Shown here in pieces: positions 1 through 6,852 of a stretch of 34,650 bases of DNA. The translations under genes were made by a program, and so were the position numbers. Within the stretch, counting starts at the first letter, position 1. The number at the start of each line of letters is the position of its first letter. The notes beneath the pieces were generated by a model. That model worked only from the letters and a program-made list of their open reading frames with translations, ran no database searches and was not told the origin of the DNA. Source of the stretch: Alphaproteobacteria bacterium (GTDB lineage Bacteria > Pseudomonadota > Alphaproteobacteria > Rhizobiales > JAJFHR01); assembly GCA_024278055.1 (NCBI GenBank), contig JAJRTY010000128.1:1-34650 (forward strand), given 5' to 3'.

Positions 1-1173
1 ATTAAGTCCAACCCGGCAACCCAGCATATACCCGTCGTCATGATTACGGCACTTGACCAACCCAGTGACAGGGTTCAGGGGCTGGAAGCTGGAGCGGAAG
101 ATTTCCTGACCAAGCCGGTTAATGATGTCGCCCTGCTGGCCAGGGTGAAAAGCCTCGTGCGCCTTAAAATGGTTACCGATGAGTTGCGCATGCGTGCAGC
201 CACATCAGAGCGTATGGGGTTGATGGAACAGTAAAAGCTGGCCGCAGATGCGTTAAAGGCTCCGGGGCGAATACTGCTGGTGGAGGATCAGCAAAGTTCC
301 GCCGAGCGAATTGTTGAAACCCTGAAGGAATTCCATACCATAGATGTGATTTCCGATCCGCAGGATGCAGTGATTAAAATCCCGGAAATGGATTGTGAAT
401 TGCTGATTGTCAGCCTTAGTCTGGATAATTTTGATGGTTTGCGTCTGTGCTCACATTTGCGCTCAATCGAACGCACGCGCGATTTGTCCATTCTTGTGCT
501 GGTTGAGGCCGATGACAACACCAGGTTGCTGCGGGGACTCGATATTGGCGTTAACGATTATCTGATGCGTCCGCTCGATCGCAATGAATTGCTGGTGCGG
601 GTGCGTTCTCAACTGAAAAGGCGGCGGTATACTGAACAGTTGCGCGACAGTGTCGAGCAAAGCATGGAACTGGCGATTACCGATTCTTTGACCGGTCTAT
701 ACAATCGTCGCTATATGGAAGGCCATATTGCACCGCTGGTTGAAAAAGCGGCCAACCGCGGCAAGGAAATTTCCCTGATTATCCTCGATATCGATCACTT
801 CAAGGCTGTTAACGACACCTATGGACATGATGTAGGTGACGAAGTTTTGAAGGAGTTTTCGAAGAGGATTCTTCAGAATATCCGCGGTATTGATCTTGCC
901 TGCCGGTTTGGTGGTGAAGAGTTTGTTCTGGTTATGCCGGATACAGATTTATCCTTCGCATTTATGATCGGGGAGAGAATACGCCAGTGCATTGCATCAA
1001 GCGTTTTCAATGTCAGTGTCGACAATGGCAGCCTGGAGCTTACCTGCAGTGTTGGGGTGGCGTGTCTGGAACAGCTCGATGATACGCCAGGTTCAATTCT
1101 GAAACGCGCTGATCAGGCCTTGTACCGGGCCAAAAATGACGGCCGCAATCGTGTGGTAGCGGAAGCTGCATAA
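1..1173 (+). pseudogene. pleD: PleD-type response regulator diguanylate cyclase, 5' truncated and split by an in-frame TAA
   Basis: PleD makes cyclic di-GMP from two GTP at the cell pole and governs the motile-to-sessile switch. The window opens inside receiver domain 1 (TALDQPSDRV, then the switch-Lys motif LTKPVND). The frame meets TAA at 232-234, then continues in the same frame with KLAADALKAPGRILLVEDQ, the first strand of receiver 2. Changing this TAA to CAA would restore one PleD-like protein. Receiver 2 has Ser where the phospho-acceptor Asp should be, as expected for PleD's adaptor domain. The GGDEF domain looks intact: GGEEF at 910-924 and an I-site RGID five residues before it. The only nearby restart is GTG at 280, which would lose the first strand of receiver 2, and I see no good ribosome site for it. 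This is either a nonsense mutation splitting the gene or a sequence error. Family identity is very likely; pseudogene status less so. Confidence 0.8.
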
Positions 1174-1426
1174 AAAACTTTCGGGTTTGCGTTAATCTTC
1201 GAGCGCAGCTGTTAAGGTTAACCCTTTACGAACAAAAATCTATTTCAGCTAAACTAGACATGAATGCTTTGCCTTTCGCGACCGATGAGCCTAAATAGGA
1301 TTATCAATTGTCGGGTCAAGGTTTGACAGGAAGTTGCATCAGATACCTGATTGAATTGTGAGGCCATGCGCTACAAATTCAATTATGCCGGTGTTTAATT
1401 CCCATCAGATACTTATCCCTTCGAAC

Positions 1427-1542
1427 ACCCTACGGGTTTACTCAGGTCCGCCGCATCTCCTGGGTCCGTGGGGTTACGGTCGGCCTGTGGGCGGTAGGAG
1501 TGGCCTCCTCGTGTACCGCAATCCCAGGCCGACCACCCTTTT
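1427..1542 (+). ncRNA. candidate structured small RNA in the pleD-aldehyde dehydrogenase gap
   Basis: The 393-base gap 1174-1566 has no credible gene. Its last third can fold into four successive hairpins on the plus strand: ACCC/GGGT (1427-1437), ACTCAGG/CCTGGGT with one G-U pair (1440-1465), CCGT/ACGG (1466-1479) and a long final stem (1478-1534) followed by TTTT. The third and fourth stems share two bases, so they compete at the edge. The loop of the second hairpin carries CCGCC, which could pair with GGCGG at 1490-1494. The earlier part (1174-1426) is AT-richer, with a hairpin-forming TTGAATT/AATTCAA pair around 1350-1380 and CATCAGATAC twice (about 1335 and 1403). I could not match it to SRP, 6S, tmRNA or RNase P RNA. 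It may be an independent sRNA or the pleD 3' untranslated region. Confidence 0.3.
1478..1542 (+). terminator. long hairpin followed by TTTT
   Basis: GGTCGGCCT (1478-1486) pairs perfectly with AGGCCGACC (1526-1534). Inside, GGG/CCC, CGGTA/TACCG and GGAG/CTCC continue the stem. ACCC and TTTT follow at 1535-1542. The T-run is on the plus-strand side only, so it fits termination of a plus-strand transcript (pleD or the candidate RNA). On the minus strand, read just after the aldehyde dehydrogenase stop, no T-run follows. Confidence 0.5.
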
Positions 1543-1566
1543 ATCCTAATTAAGCTGGTTTCAGGC

Positions 1567-3003
1567 TCAGGTGTAGCCGCTTGTGGCCTTGACTTCGAGA
1601 AAGTCTTCCAGACCCCAGGTGCCGCCTTCGCGCCCGTTGCCGGATTGCTTGTAGCCGCCAAAGGGGCTGCCTCCGGGTCGGGTGGCACCGTTTATCAGCA
1701 CCATGCCCGCGCGCAGGCGTTTTGACACGCGTTTGGCGCGTTCATCGTTGCCGCTCTGGATATAGGCGGACAGGCCGTAGGGAGTATCATTGGCAATCTT
1801 GATGGCGTCTTCTTCGCTGTCAAACGGGATCATCACCAATACGGGGCCAAATATCTCCTCGCGGGCAATCGTCATATCATTGTTGACATCGGCAAATATG
1901 GTGGGGCGAACGAAGTAACCCTGATTGATACCATCAGGACGCCCGGTGCCACCCAGCACCAGTTTTGCACCTTCATCAATGCCGGTCTGGATCAGGCCCT
2001 GCACCTTTTTAAAATGTACATCCGAAACCAGCGGGCCAATGTGGCGTCCTTCAACCGCAGGGTTGCCAACTTCAACGTTTTCTCCCACTTCAACCGCAGT
2101 TTTGACGGCCTCATCATAGATGGAGCGTTGCACCAGCATGCGGGTGGGGGCATTACAGGACTGGCCGGTATTGTTGAAACAATGCAACACACCGGCTTTG
2201 ACGGCTCTGGCGACATCAGCATCCTCAAAGACAATATTGGGAGATTTGCCGCCAAGTTCCAGTGTCACACGTTTGACGGTATCAGCCGCAGCTTTGGAAA
2301 CCGCAATGCCGGCGCGGGTTGAGCCGGTAAAAGACATCATGTCAATGTCGCGGTGCGATGACATGGCTTCACCAACAGACAGGCCATCACCGTTTACAAG
2401 GTTGAAAACACCGGGGGGAAAGCCTGCTTCGTCAATCATTTCAGCAAACAGCAAGGCAGACATGGGTGCAATCTCGCTTGGTTTGAGAACAACGGTGCAG
2501 CCAACGGCAAGTGCGGGTATAACCTTGAGGGTTACCTGGTTCATGGGCCAGTTCCATGGTGTGATCAGTCCACACACGCCAATGGGTTCGTGAGAAATAA
2601 ATTCAAAGGGCGCGTGTTCGCCCAAAGGATGGCCAAAATTAAAAGCTTTCAAGGCACGTATAAACGCCTTGAGGTGGCCTAGACCGGCAGCGGCTTGCGC
2701 GTTGGTGGCAAGTGTTATCGGCGCCCCCATTTCGTTGGAGATTGTTTTGGCCATTTCGGTGCTGCGGGCGGAATATATTTCGGCCAGTTTTTCCAGCAGG
2801 GCCAGGCGGTGTTCGCGCGAGGTCTGGCTATAGGTTTCAAAAGCTTTGCGCGCTGCCGCTACGGCTTTGTCCACATCGGCGGGAGAGCCCAGGGAAATGA
2901 CTGCATAGGCTTGTTCATCAGCCGGGTTGATCACATCAAAATCGTGTGGTGCCAGCGGTGCAACCCATTGGCCATCGATATAAAAATCTGTTTTTCTAAT
3001 CAT
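1567..3003 (-). CDS. NAD(P)-dependent aldehyde dehydrogenase
   Basis: A 478-residue member of the aldehyde dehydrogenase superfamily, oxidising an aldehyde to its acid with NAD(P) in the cytosol; the substrate is not evident. Visible marks are the cofactor motif SFTGSTRAG, the general base in LELGGKSPNIV, the nucleophilic Cys in NTGQSCNAPTRM, and EEIFGPVL near the C-terminus. The start is placed at ATG 3003 (MIRKTDFYIDGQW), which matches the family's N-terminus. A longer frame reaches 3087 but would run through the rpmG terminator at 3050-3078. It lies downstream of rpmG on the same strand, separated by that terminator, so it is probably transcribed alone. An insertion between pleD and rpmG, which are often neighbours in Rhizobiales, is plausible but inferred from memory. 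Confidence 0.9.
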   Translation of the reverse strand: MIRKTDFYIDGQWVAPLAPHDFDVINPADEQAYAVISLGSPADVDKAVAAARKAFETYSQTSREHRLALLEKLAEIYSARSTEMAKTISNEMGAPITLATNAQAAAGLGHLKAFIRALKAFNFGHPLGEHAPFEFISHEPIGVCGLITPWNWPMNQVTLKVIPALAVGCTVVLKPSEIAPMSALLFAEMIDEAGFPPGVFNLVNGDGLSVGEAMSSHRDIDMMSFTGSTRAGIAVSKAAADTVKRVTLELGGKSPNIVFEDADVARAVKAGVLHCFNNTGQSCNAPTRMLVQRSIYDEAVKTAVEVGENVEVGNPAVEGRHIGPLVSDVHFKKVQGLIQTGIDEGAKLVLGGTGRPDGINQGYFVRPTIFADVNNDMTIAREEIFGPVLVMIPFDSEEDAIKIANDTPYGLSAYIQSGNDERAKRVSKRLRAGMVLINGATRPGGSPFGGYKQSGNGREGGTWGLEDFLEVKATSGYT

Positions 3004-3049
3004 TGAAAATACCCTGCGTGAGGTTATGTTTCTGGAAGACCTGACAATG

Positions 3050-3078
3050 AAAAAAGGCACCGTTAAAAACGATGCCTT
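3050..3078 (-). terminator. rpmG intrinsic terminator
   Basis: Read on the minus strand, GGCATCGTT, a three-base loop and AACGGTGCC form a 9-bp stem with one G-U pair (3056-3076), followed directly by TTTTTT. It lies about 30 bases past the rpmG stop: a classical Rho-independent terminator. It also argues against a start for the aldehyde dehydrogenase upstream of 3003. Confidence 0.85.
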
Positions 3079-3109
3079 ATCATTCAATTCGCAAACAAAG
3101 AAGTAAAGC

Positions 3110-3277
3110 CTATTTTATTTTGGCTTCCTTAAACTCAACATGTTTGCGGGCAACGGGGTCATATTTTTTCAGAACCATTTTTTCGGTCATGGTTCGCGCA
3201 TTCTTTTTGGTGACATAGTAAAAACCGGTATCAGCAGTGCTGACAAGCTTGATTTTCACAGTAGCATTTTTTGCCAT
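3110..3277 (-). CDS. rpmG: 50S ribosomal protein L33
   Basis: A 55-residue protein beginning [20 protein letters not shown] and continuing with [30 protein letters not shown]. This is the typical length and pattern of bacterial L33, a small basic protein of the large ribosomal subunit near the E site. The zinc-binding Cys pairs of the C+ type are absent, so this is the Cys-free form. ATG is at 3275-3277. A promoter-like pair lies at 3349-3376 and a strong terminator follows, so it looks monocistronic. The next gene upstream on the same strand (Nudix) ends 117 bases away. Confidence 0.95.
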   Translation of the reverse strand: MAKNATVKIKLVSTADTGFYYVTKKNARTMTEKMVLKKYDPVARKHVEFKEAKIK

Positions 3278-3348
3278 TTCTCAAATCCTGTCTGGTAAAA
3301 TTCTATGCATCCAGCACCTTTTTGGCGAATGCGGAAATCCTGAGCGTG

Positions 3349-3376
3349 AAACTACTCAACTTTCGTGTCGTGTCAA
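3349..3376 (-). promoter_or_regulatory. candidate sigma-70 promoter for rpmG
   Basis: On the minus strand, CTTGACA (-35, TTGACA at 3376-3371), a 16-base spacer and TAGTTT (3354-3349) resemble an alphaproteobacterial housekeeping promoter. Transcription would begin near 3342, about 65 bases before the rpmG ATG. Confidence 0.45.
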
Positions 3377-3394
3377 GCATTCTTGCAAATCTTT

Positions 3395-4144
3395 CTAATG
3401 CTCAATTCTTAAAAACTTGCCCTGGGCGTGAAAATAAAACGGTGTGGGATAATCAGGATCGTTGAGGCAGCCTTTTTCAAGCCTGATTTTCAGGTGCTGT
3501 AAAACAACTTGCGTAATCAAAGGCAGGTCCACTTCCAGCGCCTCTTCAAACGTCAGCCAGCGCCGTTCCAGCAATTCATTGGTGGGGACGTCTTCACTGT
3601 TTAAAGTTATCGAAATGCCGCTGGCATCAGCAGCAAAAAAGCGCGTATCATAACGCCTCGGACGGCCCGGTGGTGTTATGGCGCGGGCAATATAGGTCAG
3701 CCCTGACAAGGAGGGGGCAACGCCATGGTCAAGAAAATTCTGCCAGGCGGCACAGCGGCTGATCTGTTTTCGGGCTTGCGGGTTGCCATACAGAATTCCG
3801 GCTTCTTCAAAGGCTTCGCGAATGGCGGCCATGCCAAGGGCGCGGGCGCGATTAACACTAACGCCGCGTTGCATGTTTTTAAGCAACTTGCCCATGGTGG
3901 CGGCTGAAAAGTCACCGGCTGGTGCCACCCGACTGTCGGCAAAATCGACCCGGCCACCGGGAAAGACAAATTTCCCCGGCATGAACTTATGGTTCTCGTG
4001 GCGCTTGCCCATGAGAATGCGCGGGCTGTCTTCATCAAACCGCAGGAGTATTAAAGTTGCAGCATCTCGGGGACGGTAATATGCGGATTTTCTGGTGGGT
4101 TTGCTTTCATTGAGCAAGTCGACCAGTTCAATTTCTTTTACCAT
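3395..4144 (-). CDS. Nudix hydrolase with an insertion inside the Nudix box
   Basis: A 249-residue Nudix-family pyrophosphohydrolase; the substrate (nucleoside diphosphate derivative, CoA or similar) cannot be read from sequence. The N-terminal strand region has LILLRFDEDSPRILMGKR and KFMPGKFVFPGGRVD. The second half of the Nudix box, REAFEEAGIL, is at residues 109-118, but the first half (GG at 63-64, with Asp rather than Glu six residues on) is separated from it by about 35 extra residues. Such a split box recalls NUDT19-like proteins. Its ATG (4142-4144) overlaps the stop of the DUF983 gene by one base (TGATG), indicating translational coupling. It ends 117 bases before rpmG. Confidence 0.88.
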   Translation of the reverse strand: MVKEIELVDLLNESKPTRKSAYYRPRDAATLILLRFDEDSPRILMGKRHENHKFMPGKFVFPGGRVDFADSRVAPAGDFSAATMGKLLKNMQRGVSVNRARALGMAAIREAFEEAGILYGNPQARKQISRCAAWQNFLDHGVAPSLSGLTYIARAITPPGRPRRYDTRFFAADASGISITLNSEDVPTNELLERRWLTFEEALEVDLPLITQVVLQHLKIRLEKGCLNDPDYPTPFYFHAQGKFLRIEH

Positions 4145-4569
4145 CAGGTGCCGTGAACTTTTTTGCTGAGGAGAGGAGGCTCGTCCACATCACCACCAAA
4201 GCCGTGCATGCGCAGGGACCACTGAAGACCGACAACAGCGCCTTTGACACAGGGGAGCAGCAGCAGCGACAGAATCAGAATAGATGGCAGCCACAAGACA
4301 AGATGCGTGGTGGTGGTGAGTTGCCACATTTTTTCCGATATCAGGGCCAGGGGCAGAATGATATGGCCGACAATAAAAATGGTGAAATAAGGTGGCGCAT
4401 CATCGGCACGCTGGTGTGAGAGATCTTCGTTGCAGGAAGAACAAGTGTCGACAACCTTCAGGTATTTCCAGAACAATGGACCTTTGCCGCAATTGGGGCA
4501 GCGATGTTTAAACCCTCTCAACATGGCAATGCGGGTGGGGCGTTTATCTTTCGGGTAGGTAATGCTCAT
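4144..4569 (-). CDS. DUF983 membrane protein
   Basis: A 141-residue protein of the DUF983 family, function unknown. It starts with a basic stretch, then a zinc-ribbon-like pair CPNCG (24-28) and CSSC (43-46), then two hydrophobic segments, FTIFIVGHIILPLALI and LVLWLPSILILSLLLLPC, expected to span the inner membrane. The motif RADDAPPYFTI is characteristic of the family. It sits 12 bases downstream of rnr and is fused by a one-base overlap to the Nudix gene, so rnr - DUF983 - Nudix probably form one transcript. I recall the same neighbours in many Rhizobiales. Confidence 0.9.
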   Translation of the reverse strand: MSITYPKDKRPTRIAMLRGFKHRCPNCGKGPLFWKYLKVVDTCSSCNEDLSHQRADDAPPYFTIFIVGHIILPLALISEKMWQLTTTTHLVLWLPSILILSLLLLPCVKGAVVGLQWSLRMHGFGGDVDEPPLLSKKVHGT

Positions 4570-4581
4570 AATCTTGAACTT

Positions 4582-6816
4582 CTATCTGCGTTTGCGTCCA
4601 GGTTTTTTGCGTTTGACAGATCGTGACTTTTTAACTCTGCCACGCACAGGCTTTTCATAGACCCCTTCTGATAAAAGTTCAAAGCGTAAAGCGCCTGCAA
4701 CCGGAGCTGCTTCAATTAAACGCACCGTCACCTGATCACCAAGCTTGAAGGTTTCGCCGCTGGAAATGCCGGAAAGTGCATAGAGGCCATCATTGGCTAT
4801 ATAGCGGTCGCGGCGCATTGATGACAGCGGGATAATGCCGTCAGCGCCGGTTTCGTTAAGCTCAACAAAAAGGGCTGAGCGGGTAATGCCGGAAATGCGG
4901 GCTGCAAACTCGGCTCCAATTCTGTCCATAAGAAACGATGACAGAATGCGATCAACGGTCTCACGCTCAGCTTTGGCAGCGCGACGCTCGGTCATTGATA
5001 AATGTTCAGCAATTTCCTCCAGATCCTGCTGCGGGGCGTCGCTACCACCAAGGATTGCAATCAGGGCGCGATGGACGACAAGATCGCTATAGCGTCTGAT
5101 GGGGGATGTGAAATGAGCATAGTTTTTCAGATTGAGGCCAAAATGACCGTAGTTCTCGACGCTGTATTCGGCCTGGGCCTGGGATCTTAAAACGGAATGA
5201 TGCACCAGACTCTCCAACTCACTGTCCTTGACCTGCTCAAGGATACGGTTGAAATGCATCGGTCGCAGCACTTCGCCAGCGGGCAGTTTGAGCTTCAGGG
5301 TTTTGAGAAAATCGATTAACCCCCGGGTTTTTTCCTGCGAGGGATTGTCGTGGCAGCGATAGACCAGGGGGTGTTTGTTGTCGACCAGGGTTTCGGCGGC
5401 AGCCACATTGGCCTGGATCATGAATTCTTCAACCAATTTGTGAGCATCAAACCGCTCACGCAAAACGATTGCTTCAATTTCACCGGTTTTGGTAAAGACT
5501 ATGCGCCGCTCAGGCAGGTCGAGGCCAAGGGGTTGGCGTTTCTTCTGGGCTTTGAGCAGGGCTTCAAACGCCTGCCACAGGGGTTTGAGGGCGGGTTCAA
5601 GCCATTCGCTGGTGGCTTTGCCGTCAATGGCGTCCTGGGCCTGCTGGTATGACAGTTTGGCGTGAGAGCGGATCATTGCCCGGATGAACCTGTGGCTGAG
5701 TTTATTGCCCTGGGCATCAAAAATCATGCGGCAGACAAGGGCGGGACGGTCTTCATCGGGGCGCAGGGAACATAGGTCGTTCGACAGGCGCTCGGGCAAC
5801 ATCGGCACGACGCAATCGGGAAAATAAACAGAATTGCCGCGTTCAATGGCGTGGATATCCAAAGCGCTGCCCGGTGTAACGTGCGCGGCAACATCTGCAA
5901 TGGCAACGGTAACAATGAAGCCGCCGGGATTGTCCGGACTGGTATCAATTGCTGCATGAACTGCATCATCATGATCGCGGGCATCAGACGGGTCAATGGT
6001 GATCAGGGGTAACTGGCGCAGGTCTTCACGGCCTTTCAGGCCTGGCGCTTTTTCGGCTTCGGCCTGTTGCAAAATCGCTTCGGGAAACTCATTGGGGATG
6101 CCGTAAACTTCTATTGCAATGCGGCTGGCGGCGCGGTGGCTGTCAATTTTGCCCAAAGTTGATTTGATGCGGACGTGTGCCGGTCCGTAGGCTTTTTTCT
6201 GCACCAGTTCAACTTTAACCAGATCACCGGTTTTGGCTGTGCCTACATCTGACGCCGGCACCATTAAAGCATTGCGCTGTTTTTTATCAATAGGTTCAAT
6301 AATACCACTGCCATCGGGTGCTGATTTAAACACGCCAAGCATTGTGGATAAATCCGCCCCCAGGCGTTTAATGACGCTGGCCTCATAGGCGGCATCATCG
6401 TCACCATCGACTTTTTCGATGCGCGCCAGCACGCGATCACCCACGCCAGCCACGTCGCTGCCGTGTTTCGATCGTGCCGAGACAATCACCACCTGGGGAG
6501 AATAGGGGTTTTTATCATAATCCCAGTTGGCTGGTTCAGCCACCAGCTCACCATCATCATTCTGTCTCTTGATGATGAGAACGCCTATCGGTGGCAGGTG
6601 GGCGGTGGAAGTGAGTCGTTTGCGGTTTTTGGCAATCATGCCTTCATCCGCCATTTCACGCAGCAGGCGCTTGAGGCCGATTTTTGAATTGCCCTTGATT
6701 TTGAAGGCACGGGCAATATCGCGCTTACCCACGCGTTTGGGCTGGGATTTGATGAATTTGAGTATCTCGTCCTTGCCGGGCAGGGCGCTGCGGGACTGGC
6801 GGGGTTTTGGGGCCAA
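4582..6816 (-). CDS. rnr: ribonuclease R
   Basis: RNase R is a processive 3'-to-5' exoribonuclease that degrades structured RNA. The 744-residue product has the expected order: an N-terminal helix-turn-helix (VGKRDIARAFKIKG), cold-shock domains, the RNB catalytic domain with TIDPSDARDHDDAVHAA (metal-binding Asp residues) and GNSVYFPDCVVPMLPERL, then YAHFTSPIRRYSDLVVHRA, an S1 domain, and a very basic tail (VKKSRSVKRKKPGRKRR). No ATG exists in frame near the N-terminus. The start is taken as TTG at 6816, only 36 bases after the topA stop, with a weak AGAAG upstream, so the exact start is uncertain. The topA - rnr - DUF983 - Nudix order suggests an operon. Confidence 0.95.
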   Translation of the reverse strand: MAPKPRQSRSALPGKDEILKFIKSQPKRVGKRDIARAFKIKGNSKIGLKRLLREMADEGMIAKNRKRLTSTAHLPPIGVLIIKRQNDDGELVAEPANWDYDKNPYSPQVVIVSARSKHGSDVAGVGDRVLARIEKVDGDDDAAYEASVIKRLGADLSTMLGVFKSAPDGSGIIEPIDKKQRNALMVPASDVGTAKTGDLVKVELVQKKAYGPAHVRIKSTLGKIDSHRAASRIAIEVYGIPNEFPEAILQQAEAEKAPGLKGREDLRQLPLITIDPSDARDHDDAVHAAIDTSPDNPGGFIVTVAIADVAAHVTPGSALDIHAIERGNSVYFPDCVVPMLPERLSNDLCSLRPDEDRPALVCRMIFDAQGNKLSHRFIRAMIRSHAKLSYQQAQDAIDGKATSEWLEPALKPLWQAFEALLKAQKKRQPLGLDLPERRIVFTKTGEIEAIVLRERFDAHKLVEEFMIQANVAAAETLVDNKHPLVYRCHDNPSQEKTRGLIDFLKTLKLKLPAGEVLRPMHFNRILEQVKDSELESLVHHSVLRSQAQAEYSVENYGHFGLNLKNYAHFTSPIRRYSDLVVHRALIAILGGSDAPQQDLEEIAEHLSMTERRAAKAERETVDRILSSFLMDRIGAEFAARISGITRSALFVELNETGADGIIPLSSMRRDRYIANDGLYALSGISSGETFKLGDQVTVRLIEAAPVAGALRFELLSEGVYEKPVRGRVKKSRSVKRKKPGRKRR

Positions 6817-6852
6817 GGGATTTGTCTTCTGCGCAAATGAGCGCTGGTTGAA

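Noticed and set aside
232..234. Selenocysteine or pyrrolysine recoding
   Set aside because: The codon is TAA, not TGA or TAG; a mutation or sequencing error is simpler.
1405..1430. tRNA/tmRNA T-loop (TTCGAA)
   Set aside because: The flanking bases do not form a T-stem and no acceptor or anticodon arm can be built.
1400..1470. Possible 6S RNA
   Set aside because: Part of the stretch (GGGTTTAC and CCGCATCTC) resembles the 3' end of E. coli 6S RNA, but the matching 5' strand is missing and the downstream stems do not fit.
3004..3087. Longer N-terminus for the aldehyde dehydrogenase
   Set aside because: It would be coded through the rpmG terminator hairpin, and the extra residues do not resemble the family.
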